A stretch of 64,000 bases of DNA. Origin: G965267425 sp965267425. Its GTDB lineage: Bacteria; Bacteroidota; Bacteroidia; Flavobacteriales_E; Vicingaceae. Positions 1 through 7,532 of this stretch are shown here, one piece after another. Numbering within the stretch: the stretch's first letter is position 1; every line of letters starts with the position of its first letter. The notes under the pieces are model-generated. The model did not search any database. It saw only the letters and a program-made list of their open reading frames with translations, and was not told the DNA's origin. The stretch spans positions 2,232,001 through 2,296,000 of the forward strand of contig OZ253959.1 of assembly GCA_965267425.1 (NCBI GenBank). Direction: 5' to 3'. The position numbers and the translations under genes are program-made.

Positions 1-160
1 CCTCATCATCATAAGAACTATCGACATCCATGACATTAAAAAAAGTGGTTAATCCACTATCATTATTAGACGAATTGGTATGGGTAATAGAATCATCTGT
101 TTCTTTTTTGCAAGACATTAATCCAATTGCGATAAGGGATATGAATAATGAATATTTCAT
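1..160 (-). CDS. Lipoprotein, N-terminal part only (runs off left edge)
   Basis: Reading leftwards from ATG 160 gives a lipoprotein signal: MKYSLF, a hydrophobic stretch, then a lipobox ending LMSC followed by KKETDD and a Ser/Asn/Asp-rich linker. The frame stays open for about 53 codons to the window edge, so the mature domain is not seen. It lies 81 bp downstream of an RHS-type C-terminal fragment on the same strand. That is where immunity genes of polymorphic toxins usually sit, but this link is inferred from position alone. Confidence 0.6.
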   Translation of the reverse strand, partial: MKYSLFISLIAIGLMSCKKETDDSITHTNSSNNDSGLTTFFNVMDVDSSYDDE

Positions 161-241
161 GATGTTTATTATGTCTATTCTGTTATAAGACGAAAAACTT
201 CATCAACCGTTGCCTTGAATAATCCTTCCAGCTAAGCTCAG

Positions 242-859
242 CTACTCAAAAAGAAACTTCCAAGATTCATCACATTCAAACCATTCTTGCAATGAGCAAC
301 CAAGACAATATTTATCTATAGTCTCACTATCACCATTCTCCCATTTTATCTGTAAAAAATAAAAATATCTCGAACGAGATGTTGGATCCACATAAAATCT
401 ATCATACCATCCTCCATCCGGGTCAACATTCACCACCGGATTATTGCCCATAGCCGCATAAGGTGAATATCCTAGATGATATGGATCAGGACTTATCCAT
501 CTTCCCAATGATCGATTCAACATTCTCAATGAAAAATCACTCCATCCAGTCTCAGGGGCATCTTCTGCTCCTTTAAACCCATACAAGCTGTTATTGGAAC
601 CTGTTGAATTTCTACCAGGCAATTGTTCCCCAAAGGGATACAAGTCTTGCCAGGATTCCATGGTCAGTTTATTGCGTTCTTCTACCAATACATTACTCAC
701 CGAAAAGTCATAACTAGAGGTAGCATCGCCGTCTTCATGAATAATAATGCATGAGTTGCCATTTTGGGTGGCTGTAAATACATAGCTGTAGAATCCTGAG
801 GCATGTGCTCTTAATGCTGTTGAATAGGCCGCTGTGCCGGCTGAGGTTCTTTCTTTCAT
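242..859 (-). CDS. Orphan RHS-repeat core and variable tip (truncated RHS protein)
   Basis: The 205-residue frame carries the end of an RHS/YD shell protein. There is a beta-sandwich-like stretch ending FSVSNVLVEE (about 30-62), then the RHS core with YPFGEQLPGR, LYGFKGAED, LNRSLGRWISPDPY and GYSPYAAMGNNPVVNVDPDG (about 72-150). A private tail of about 55 residues with Cys and Trp follows. RHS proteins are normally far longer. Here an in-frame TAG lies only six codons upstream of the ATG (878-880), so the repeat shell is missing. It is either a displaced C-terminal cassette or a pseudogene of a larger toxin-like protein. The tail resembles no toxin family I recognise. Confidence 0.7.
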   Translation of the reverse strand: MKERTSAGTAAYSTALRAHASGFYSYVFTATQNGNSCIIIHEDGDATSSYDFSVSNVLVEERNKLTMESWQDLYPFGEQLPGRNSTGSNNSLYGFKGAEDAPETGWSDFSLRMLNRSLGRWISPDPYHLGYSPYAAMGNNPVVNVDPDGGWYDRFYVDPTSRSRYFYFLQIKWENGDSETIDKYCLGCSLQEWFECDESWKFLFE

Positions 860-890
860 GAAGCGATACTGTACTTTCTATTATGTACTT

Positions 891-986
891 CCCTCCCGTT
901 TACCGGCCGAAGGAGGGCCATTCGCTGCAATCGCCTTTGGCGGATTTTCGCTCTTGCCTGCCCGCCGAAGGAGGGTCGGGGCTAAA
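891..986. repeat. GC-rich repeat block with hairpins upstream of the RHS fragment
   Basis: This roughly 95-bp GC-rich patch sits in AT-rich surroundings. The core CCGAAGGAGGG occurs twice (within 902-919 and 961-977). CCCTCC at 891-896 can pair with the first GGAGGG, and CGCCTTTGGCG at about 931-941 is a small perfect hairpin. It holds no ORF. It looks like an intergenic mosaic or repeat unit and may mark the junction where the RHS fragment was separated from its shell. Confidence 0.5.
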
Positions 987-1029
987 CATTGAACTATTTC
1001 TCAATCATTTCTGATCTTTATTTCTAATG

Positions 1030-2184
1030 TTAGGGTAACCTTCCATCCCTTGTCATTCTAAATACAGATAACGAACCATAAAATCGATGGTCCAAGTCAG
1101 ACATTACTCCCATGAAATCTCCAGACGGTAATTGACTCATAAAAAGACAATTACGCATGTCTTCTCTTAACCTAGTAATACGCCATTCTACGTCCCCGAA
1201 TTTCGTAAACTTGGCAATTTCAAATTCATTATTTAAGGAAGCTTGTTGAATTTTTCCATAAACCAATAATCCTCCATCATTTGTTAGGAGAGAACGATTT
1301 AAAAAATACATGTTGGCAGAAATCTCGCTTTCCAATTCACCGTTGTTGTTGTATATCTTATTGCCAACAAAAAAATGACCATTATCCGAATTTCCACTTA
1401 GTTGATTATTCCAATTATGGTCATACTCAATTGTATCTAAATTAATTGTATTCAAATCTTCATCATACAGGTACACCTGATTACCCGCAACCATCACAAA
1501 TCGCTTATTCGCTATCTCTGCCAAGTCGATGTATTCTGATCTATTAAGATCACCCAACGAAATAGAGTTAATTACTTCACCGGTACTGGAACATTGAACA
1601 AGAAAATATTCTTTATCCCATGAATCAAAATTCAAAAAAATGCACAAAAATCCATTGTTTGATGTTGATATCACATCCACGAAATTGTAATCATCAATAT
1701 TTAGTACATCTTTTACCTGAAGCCCTAGTTCTATTTCATCATAAACGATTGCTTCATCAGACAAATACCTAAACAAAAGTTCTCCGTTATTCGGATAATA
1801 AAAATAGCCGATTGAACCATTCTTAAAAGTCAAAGGAAACTCCCAATGAGCAACCTTCATAGTGCGTTTCTTTTCTATTCTTCTAACACCATATTCAGTA
1901 ATGTAGTGCAACTTGTAATTTAAATTACTCGTGTTGTTGTCTAACAATTCCTCCTTAGAAACATGATAGGATAGAATAAACATTCCATCCTGTGTTCCTG
2001 TCCCATTTAAAAAAGTAGCTTCAACCATTGTGTCGGAAAATAATGGTTGGAAAAACGTTCCTAAACTATCTTTTTGTAAGGAAAGTAATTTCGATTCTGG
2101 CTCTACAAATTCCGTTCGTTCTTTGTTGCAAGAACAAATCCCAATGAATAAAGCAACAATTAAAAACTTGAATATCAGTTGCAT
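1030..2184 (-). CDS. Large lipoprotein of unknown function
   Basis: Starting at ATG 2184 gives 384 residues with a clear SpII signal (MQLIFKFLIVALFIGICSC, then NKERTE). An ATG at 2211 would add nine polar residues, but a TAnnTTTG -7 element at 2193-2200 lies between the two, which favours 2184. The mature part has many short aromatic/Asp/Asn-rich beta segments (GDLNRSEYIDL, VYLYDEDLNT, NSDNGHFFVG, GGLLVYGKI, SGDFMGVMSD), suggesting a beta-propeller-like cell-surface protein. No family was recognised. The accessory surroundings argue against a housekeeping role. Confidence 0.65.
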   Translation of the reverse strand: MQLIFKFLIVALFIGICSCNKERTEFVEPESKLLSLQKDSLGTFFQPLFSDTMVEATFLNGTGTQDGMFILSYHVSKEELLDNNTSNLNYKLHYITEYGVRRIEKKRTMKVAHWEFPLTFKNGSIGYFYYPNNGELLFRYLSDEAIVYDEIELGLQVKDVLNIDDYNFVDVISTSNNGFLCIFLNFDSWDKEYFLVQCSSTGEVINSISLGDLNRSEYIDLAEIANKRFVMVAGNQVYLYDEDLNTINLDTIEYDHNWNNQLSGNSDNGHFFVGNKIYNNNGELESEISANMYFLNRSLLTNDGGLLVYGKIQQASLNNEFEIAKFTKFGDVEWRITRLREDMRNCLFMSQLPSGDFMGVMSDLDHRFYGSLSVFRMTRDGRLP

Positions 2185-2192
2185 ATATAATT

Positions 2193-2200
2193 CAAAGGTA
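2193..2200 (-). promoter_or_regulatory. -7 element TACCTTTG
   Basis: On the minus strand this reads TACCTTTG, an exact match to the Bacteroidota TAnnTTTG -7 box. It lies 8 nt upstream of ATG 2184, so the transcript would be nearly leaderless. No TTG was seen at the usual -33 spacing. Confidence 0.4.
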
Positions 2201-2373
2201 TAATTATTCATAGTACTACATGATACCGTTTATAAAATGAATAATACCAGAAAAGAAAAAATGAATCGTAAATAGGCATTAGTAAAACGTGAATCGAGTG
2301 AAAGAAAGAGTTGCACTTTTAAAAACTTAATAAGTAATTTACTATCATAAATTTCCTGTTTACTCAATCTGAT

Positions 2374-3198
2374 ATGAGAGCATTTCTCTTTTTGATTAGT
2401 TTCTGTCCATTAATCTTTAACTCATGCACCAAAGAAACGGCTGAAGATCCCCAAAATGCCCAAGAACAAACGCTATGTTTTAATGGACGAACAATTTGTT
2501 TATTAGATACATTAATCAGCCCCATACAATCACAGTATATAGAGACTTACAAAAGGGATAGTTTGGGACGAATTATAGAATATTATTCAAGCTCTTTAGC
2601 GGGATTAAATGAATTAAATGTTGAATATTTTTATAGCCCAGGGAATATGCTGGCATATCGGAAATCTTCAATAAATAACAGTGTTGACTGGATTGATGCG
2701 CGAATAGAAAACAGCAGTTATTATTATCAAAACAATAAATTGAAACGAATAGTTGATACCATCATCCCATCTATGCCACAATGGGAAGAGAGGTTTGAAA
2801 CCATTTTTGAGCACGACAGCCTAGGAAGAATAGTTGATTCAAAAAAGTTCGTTTTGGGCGGGAAATTATTGGAAAAACGGCACTATGATTATGATTCAGA
2901 TAACAATGTAATTTACCAAGCGGTTTTCATTGTTGATTCGTTGGGCAATAATGTACTGGATCAAGAATACCATTACACGTTTGATGATAAATTTAATCCC
3001 TTAAAAGAATGGAATTTGCCTTCTTATCCGAACGAGTCCAACACCAATAATATTATTGAAGTAAGTTGGATCAGTTATGGTAGTTCAAGTTCCGGTAATT
3101 ATCAAATAAATTATACCTACAATAAGTTTGGTTATCCAATATCTAGTGAAATTCCAGGTTTTAATAGTCCCAGAACCTATATATATTCATGTGATTAA
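2374..3198 (+). CDS. YD-repeat-like lipoprotein
   Basis: A 274-residue protein with SpII signal MRAFLFLISFCPLIFNSC followed by TKETAED. The mature part has RHS/YD-like beta hairpins: KRDSLGRIIEYY, FEHDSLGRIVDSKK, KRHYDYDSDNNVIYQ, and near the end YTYNKFGYPISSE. The last residues are YIYSCD. The repeat form (Y-x-D-S-L-G-R-I) resembles RHS units, but it is far too short for a toxin shell. It shares repeat pattern and C-terminal Cys with the protein at 3417-4283, so the two are probably diverged paralogues in divergent/convergent arrangement. Surface display is inferred; the ligand is unknown. Confidence 0.65.
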   Translation: MRAFLFLISFCPLIFNSCTKETAEDPQNAQEQTLCFNGRTICLLDTLISPIQSQYIETYKRDSLGRIIEYYSSSLAGLNELNVEYFYSPGNMLAYRKSSINNSVDWIDARIENSSYYYQNNKLKRIVDTIIPSMPQWEERFETIFEHDSLGRIVDSKKFVLGGKLLEKRHYDYDSDNNVIYQAVFIVDSLGNNVLDQEYHYTFDDKFNPLKEWNLPSYPNESNTNNIIEVSWISYGSSSSGNYQINYTYNKFGYPISSEIPGFNSPRTYIYSCD

Positions 3199-3416
3199 TG
3201 ATGTGATTCGCAACTCCGTGCTGCAGAAGATTGCTTAGTTGCAATTATTGGCACATAATGGCTGCACTTAGAATTAATTGGAAAGAGTGATAGAAAGTGT
3301 CACGCTGCTTTCTAAGGCAAAACGGTGAAGGAATTGATGATAAATATGCCTAAATATTCATACTCACCTCATTTTCAGTACGTAATTGATTGATTCAATA
3401 TTTTAAACGAGCAATG

Positions 3417-4283
3417 TTAATTGCACCTGTATTCAAAATTTGCCTTAAAGTCAAAACTATCAGAACATTCAATTGAAGTAGGGAGTCTATTTTCGTTATA
3501 GGTATATGTGTAATTATAGGAAGTCGTATCTCTTACACCAAATTTATAATAATCGATTATGTAGTTGCTTATGATATTATTTTTTGAATACTTATTAAAA
3601 AAGGGTTCAAATCCAACAAAAATTGGCCAATCAGTAAAATTTGGCCACCAATGAAAAAAATGCCATGAAATGGGAACGTTCATGAAAGCAAATGGGTTAA
3701 TCAAACTATCATATTCAAACACTGTGATTGTAGAATCTAAATCAAAGTTTCTGTAATTATATTTTTTACACTTGAATACATTTCCATCTGCATTATATTC
3801 ATATACGTATTTCTCATCTAACAGAACACCTGCATAAAGTTCATACATGATCAATCGTTCTTGTAAATCATATGTAAGTAGTACCTTATAAATCCCACCA
3901 GTATCTATTCTAACAATTAAATCTCTCGAATCATAGGTAAACGAATACCTTCGTGTATGACCTCGTTGATAGCAATCATCTAATCTAAAAAGTTCTTCAA
4001 CCACTCTTCCTAAAGTGTCATAACTATAAGTCAACGTCCATACAGGTGATGAAATAAAATGTCCTCTAATCTTCGATTGGATTATTTTATTGGAAGAATC
4101 ATATTCAAATCGATAACCATAAGAAGAAAAAGGCCATTCTTCGACCAATGAAGTCAAATAGCAAGGTGATTGAGTCGAAATAATTGAATTTACTTCTGGC
4201 TTTGATGCTGTCAGCAACGGATCCTTTTTACAAGCTTGAGATAAAACTAAAATACTAAGAAAAATAATCCAATTCCGGTTCAT
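3417..4283 (-). CDS. YD-repeat-like lipoprotein, paralogue of 2374-3198
   Basis: A 288-residue protein with SpII signal MNRNWIIFLSILVLSQAC followed by KKDPLL. YD-like repeats are visible: FEYDSSNKIIQSK, YSYDTLGRVVEELF, FTYDSRDLIVRID, YEYNADGNVFKCKK, and a final YTYNENRLPTSIE. It ends FEYRCN, matching the YIYSCD ending of the neighbouring paralogue. The mid-region (about 190-240) is aromatic-rich (WHFFHWWPNF). The function is unknown. The ORF is complete and shows no frameshift. Confidence 0.65.
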   Translation of the reverse strand: MNRNWIIFLSILVLSQACKKDPLLTASKPEVNSIISTQSPCYLTSLVEEWPFSSYGYRFEYDSSNKIIQSKIRGHFISSPVWTLTYSYDTLGRVVEELFRLDDCYQRGHTRRYSFTYDSRDLIVRIDTGGIYKVLLTYDLQERLIMYELYAGVLLDEKYVYEYNADGNVFKCKKYNYRNFDLDSTITVFEYDSLINPFAFMNVPISWHFFHWWPNFTDWPIFVGFEPFFNKYSKNNIISNYIIDYYKFGVRDTTSYNYTYTYNENRLPTSIECSDSFDFKANFEYRCN

Positions 4284-4356
4284 TTCATTAAGAGATGTCC
4301 AATAAGTATGTCATGTAAATTAATTTAATAAAGCTAGTATTTTTCTTAAAAAAATA

Positions 4357-4441
4357 AATTGGGGATTAGCTATCGCTGATCACAAAGGAGGGGCTTAAGC
4401 CTAGGATAAGTCTCAACCACCTTGTGGTTCATTCTTTTTCT
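4357..4441 (+). repeat. 85-bp direct repeat, copy 1, ending in a terminator-like hairpin
   Basis: The copy begins AATTGGGGATTAGC and ends in the hairpin AACCAC-CTT-GTGGTT followed by a T-rich run (CATTCTTTTTCT). It also holds the perfect palindrome GGCTTAAGCC. It is nearly identical to 4456-4541, differing at a few bases plus one indel. Confidence 0.75.
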
Positions 4442-4455
4442 CAGATACAATTGAA

Positions 4456-4541
4456 AATTGGGGATTAGCTATCGCTTATCCCAAAGGAGGGGGCTTCAGC
4501 CTAGGATAAGTCTCAACCACGATGTGGTTCATTCTTTTTCT
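4456..4541 (+). repeat. 85-bp direct repeat, copy 2, ending in a terminator-like hairpin
   Basis: This is the second copy of the unit at 4357. The hairpin stem AACCAC/GTGGTT is kept while the loop changes from CTT to GAT. A second stem CTTATCC/GGATAAG is intact here but broken in copy 1. The word AGGATAAGTCTCA inside the unit also occurs, inverted, just before the terminator stem of the adjacent tRNA-Ser. Confidence 0.75.
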
Positions 4542-4576
4542 TTTCTCACTCAGCCAAATAAAATTTGCCTTCGTCT

Positions 4577-4606
4577 AAAAAAGAAAAAGTCTCACGAAAG
4601 TGAGAC
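4577..4606 (-). terminator. Intrinsic terminator of tRNA-Ser
   Basis: Read on the minus strand: stem GTCTCAC, loop TTTC, stem GTGAGAC, then TTTTTCTTTTTT. It starts about 12 nt past the tRNA CCA end, so it should terminate the tRNA transcript. Confidence 0.8.
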
Positions 4607-4620
4607 TTATCCTATTCTGG

Positions 4621-4705
4621 CGGAGAAAGAGGGATTCGAACCCCCGGTACCTCGCGGTACGCCGGTTTTCAAGACCGGTGCATTCGACCACTCTGCCATT
4701 TCTCC
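4621..4705 (-). tRNA. tRNA-Ser (anticodon UGA)
   Basis: On the minus strand a complete class II tRNA folds. The acceptor is GGAGAAA/TTTCTCC with discriminator G. The D-arm carries GCAGAGTGGTCGAATGC. The anticodon stem CCGGT/ACCGG closes the loop CTTGAAA, giving anticodon TGA, which reads UCA codons. A long variable arm GTACC-GCGA-GGTAC and a T-arm with TTCGAAT follow. A CCA is genomically encoded at 4620-4618. The length of 85 nt plus CCA and the long variable arm are typical for Ser. A reading frame antisense to it is spurious. Confidence 0.97.
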
Positions 4706-4709
4706 GCCG

Positions 4710-4717
4710 CAAAATTA
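4710..4717 (-). promoter_or_regulatory. -7 element TAATTTTG of tRNA-Ser
   Basis: The minus-strand sequence TAATTTTG matches TAnnTTTG and lies four bases upstream of the tRNA 5' end. A matching -33 TTG is not obvious. Confidence 0.35.
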
Positions 4718-4837
4718 ACAATACATTTCTTTAATTATACCTTATCCTTCCCTTTTTTTATTTTTTTCATGCGGTTCTACAGAAAATCAGTAAAATTGTG
4801 ACTTACAAGCGCCCTACCTAACAGCAAAAAGATTACT

Positions 4838-4845
4838 TATCTTTG
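4838..4845 (+). promoter_or_regulatory. -7 element TATCTTTG
   Basis: This is an exact TAnnTTTG box only five bases before ATG 4851. If used, the mRNA would start essentially at the initiation codon. No -33 TTG was found at 17-23 nt spacing. Confidence 0.4.
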
Positions 4846-4850
4846 TATTT

Positions 4851-6305
4851 ATGATAGCTAGATTCCTTTGGGCAACTCTTTTCATCCTATTCTCCGTCGC
4901 ATCACATGCCAAAGAATTGCGTGCTCAACTCTATTATTGCACTTTCTTTGCCCCAGGTACAGGTCCTTACGTGGAAGTATACCTGACTTTCGATGGTAAA
5001 TCATTGGAATACAAAGAGCTTGATAATGGTAATTACCAGGGAGCCATTGAAGTAACCCTTAAATTCTTCCAAAAGGATTCCTTAATCCAATCCCGAAATT
5101 TCATGATCAATAGTCCTGAAACTGAAGATCCTGAACAATTCGAGGAGGTTTTGCTCAACCAGGAAAGAATAGCCATTAACAATGGTAACTACGAAATTGA
5201 AATCAATGTGAAGGATGTGAACTCTGACAATGAGGCCATCAAGGCGTTTTACGATTTGCAAGTACAATATCCGAACAATACCATGTCATTCTCGGACGTG
5301 GAAACCATTAATAGCATTACTGAGAGTCAATCACCTTCCATGTTCACCAAAAGTGGGTATGACATCATTCCTTACTCGTCTTCGTACTTCCCCAGAAACG
5401 TTGAAACCATGCAGTTCTATGTGGAAATATACAATGCCCATAATATGTTGGGACATGACGAAACGTTTTTGTTGACTTACCACATTGAGTCTACCGAAAA
5501 AGCAGGTGTGCTTGGTAATTACCGCAGATTTGAAAGAATGCAAGCCAAAGAAATTGATGCCATCGTTGGAGCTTTTGACATCAAAGAATTGGCATCCGGT
5601 AATTACAACCTGGTCATTGAAGCACGCAATCAACAAAATGAGCTGATGATCAACAAAAAGATGTTTTTCCAACGAAGCAATCCCGGAACCAATGAATATG
5701 TGCCTGGAGAAATTGCAGGGTTTTTTGTAGAAGATTACAAAAATCGAGATTCGTTGGAACAACATATATTATACTTAGAACCCATCGCTTCAAATACCGA
5801 TTGGGTATATATTCAAAATCAGGTACTGGATGCGGACATGGATTTTATGAAGCAGTACTTTCTTAATTTTTGGGTGGAAAGGGATAAGGAAGATCCGGAA
5901 GGAGCTTGGTTCAAATATTACGGAAATGTGCAACGGGTTAACAAAAATTACGGTACACGCATTACCAAAGGGTATCTGACGGATCGCGGGTTCAGATACT
6001 TGAGATACGGTGCTCCAAATTCTATCTATACATCCATGGATGAACCAAATGCCTACCCTTATGAAATTTGGCATTACCATCAATTTAAGGACAATCAGAC
6101 CAACCGAAAATTTGTATTCTACAATCCATCATTGGTGACCAATGATTTTGTCATCTTACACTCCAACGCCATTGGCGAAGTCCGAGATGATAACTGGCAC
6201 CAAATGCTGCATCAACGTACCGATCCATTGGAAAACTTAGATCAACTGGAAGGTCGAGACCATTACGGAGGACGGGCGTTGGAATATTACAACCTGCCGA
6301 GGTAA
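4851..6305 (+). CDS. GWxTD domain-containing protein
   Basis: A 484-residue exported protein with signal MIARFLWATLFILFSVASHA. The C-terminal third (about 345-470) carries the hallmark region of the GWxTD family: NKNYGTRITKGYLTDRG followed by FRYLRYGAP and YEIWHYHQF. The family Trp is Tyr here (GYLTD). Preceding beta-rich segments look like repeated immunoglobulin-like or transthyretin-like sheets. GWxTD proteins are common in Bacteroidota and related phyla; their biochemical role is not established. The gene stands alone with its own -7 element at 4838 and is followed by the envelope sugar genes. Confidence 0.8.
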   Translation: MIARFLWATLFILFSVASHAKELRAQLYYCTFFAPGTGPYVEVYLTFDGKSLEYKELDNGNYQGAIEVTLKFFQKDSLIQSRNFMINSPETEDPEQFEEVLLNQERIAINNGNYEIEINVKDVNSDNEAIKAFYDLQVQYPNNTMSFSDVETINSITESQSPSMFTKSGYDIIPYSSSYFPRNVETMQFYVEIYNAHNMLGHDETFLLTYHIESTEKAGVLGNYRRFERMQAKEIDAIVGAFDIKELASGNYNLVIEARNQQNELMINKKMFFQRSNPGTNEYVPGEIAGFFVEDYKNRDSLEQHILYLEPIASNTDWVYIQNQVLDADMDFMKQYFLNFWVERDKEDPEGAWFKYYGNVQRVNKNYGTRITKGYLTDRGFRYLRYGAPNSIYTSMDEPNAYPYEIWHYHQFKDNQTNRKFVFYNPSLVTNDFVILHSNAIGEVRDDNWHQMLHQRTDPLENLDQLEGRDHYGGRALEYYNLPR

Positions 6306-6384
6306 CAAAAATTTTCTTTTTCGACCATCACATCGCAAATATTCATTTCTTTGCATCTCTTGAAAATTAGGGCAATTCACTGAA

Positions 6385-7431
6385 ATGCAACAGGAAAAGC
6401 AAGACATACCTCTGTTGGCCATCGTGCTGTTAAGCTACAATGGTCGATCCTTGCTTGAAAAATTTCTACCTACCCTACTCCAATGTACCCCGGACAAATA
6501 TGAAATTGTGGTAGTCAACAATGGTTCTACCGATGACACTGCCGATTACTTGAATCAGCACCACAAAGATGTTCGGGTAATTACCATTGATAACAACAAA
6601 GGGTTTACCAATGGTTATGTAAAATCACTGTCGCAGATTGAAGCCAAATATTATTGCCTCATTAGTGCAGATATTGAAGTAACAGAAGGTTGGGTTGACC
6701 CGGTAATTGAACTGCTGGAATCCGACGAAAAAAATGCAGTTTGCCAGCCAAAAATTCGGTCCTATAACGAAAAACAAAAATTCGAATATGCCGGTGCAGC
6801 TGGCGGTTTCATTGATAAATTTGGCTACCTTTTCTGTAGAGGCCGTTTGTTTTTTACAGTAGAAGAAGATCAAGGTCAATACAATACTGCTTCTGAAGTG
6901 TTTTGGGCTTCCGGAGCCTGCTTTTTTATTCGTTCAGAAATTTACCACAAACTGGGTGGATTAGATGATGATTTCTTCGCACACATGGAAGAAGTTGATA
7001 TGTGCTGGCGGGTTAGAAATGCAGGCTACAAAGTTTGGGTGCAGCCTAAATCTTTGGTGTACCATGTAGGAGGTGCTATTATTACATACGGAAGTCCGGG
7101 TAAGGTATATCGGAATTACAGAAACAGCCTGATCCTACTGACCAAAAATTTACCCATGTCTCAACTGATATGGAAACTTCCTTTCCGTCTTTTACTCGAT
7201 GGACTGGCTTTTTTTCTGAGTATATCCAGAAAGGAGTACAAAGCTGCTTTTACCATCATCAAAGCTCATTTCCACTTCAATCGCTCCTTGTTCAAATGGC
7301 TGGGGAAACGAAAAAATTCAAGAAAGTTTGTCAACCAACCTGATCACACAGGATGGTACCCAAAAAGTGTAGTGGTGAAATACTTTTTACAAGGTGTTCG
7401 AACCTTTGATCGCCTCAAGTGGAAGCCCTAG
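6385..7431 (+). CDS. Glycosyltransferase family 2
   Basis: A 348-residue protein with a GT-A fold. It shows N-terminal VLLSYNGRSLLEKFLPTLL, nucleotide-binding VVVNNGSTDDTADYL, a metal-binding DxD-like SADIEV near residue 95, and the acceptor motif FFAHMEEVDMCWRVRNAGY near 205-225, followed by YHVGG. This is the rhamnosyltransferase-like subgroup that extends surface polysaccharides using nucleotide sugars at the inner membrane. One or two hydrophobic segments near 255-275 could associate with the membrane. It lies just upstream of the CDP-deoxysugar operon and probably contributes to the same glycan, although the 101-bp gap contains a separate promoter for rfbF. Confidence 0.88.
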   Translation: MQQEKQDIPLLAIVLLSYNGRSLLEKFLPTLLQCTPDKYEIVVVNNGSTDDTADYLNQHHKDVRVITIDNNKGFTNGYVKSLSQIEAKYYCLISADIEVTEGWVDPVIELLESDEKNAVCQPKIRSYNEKQKFEYAGAAGGFIDKFGYLFCRGRLFFTVEEDQGQYNTASEVFWASGACFFIRSEIYHKLGGLDDDFFAHMEEVDMCWRVRNAGYKVWVQPKSLVYHVGGAIITYGSPGKVYRNYRNSLILLTKNLPMSQLIWKLPFRLLLDGLAFFLSISRKEYKAAFTIIKAHFHFNRSLFKWLGKRKNSRKFVNQPDHTGWYPKSVVVKYFLQGVRTFDRLKWKP

Positions 7432-7477
7432 TACCACATTCTTAACATTATTTATGGAATTCCTTTGTCATTGCCGC

Positions 7478-7506
7478 TTTGCGGAATGTTCTATTGGTTA
7501 TATTTG
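7478..7506 (+). promoter_or_regulatory. Promoter of the CDP-deoxysugar operon
   Basis: TTTG at 7478-7481, then 17 nt, then TATATTTG at 7499-7506 fits the Flavobacterium-type TTG-N17-23-TAnnTTTG promoter. The hairpin-prone sequence GCCGCTTTGCGG overlaps the -33 part. It lies 26 nt upstream of ATG 7533 and downstream of the apparent ATG 7479, so it supports the shorter start of rfbF. Confidence 0.55.
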
Positions 7507-7532
7507 CTCCTTTCATCTTGAATCTCAATTTT

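Noticed and set aside
4458..4718. Plus-strand reading frame over the tRNA-Ser region
   Set aside because: It is the antisense of the tRNA and the hairpin repeat; the coded stretch (EGFEPPVPRGTPVF) is the well-known false frame of tRNA-Ser genes.
7479..7532. Longer N-terminus of rfbF
   Set aside because: It would begin upstream of the -7 promoter element and precede the conserved MKVVLFAGGKGTR start with an unrelated hydrophobic stretch.
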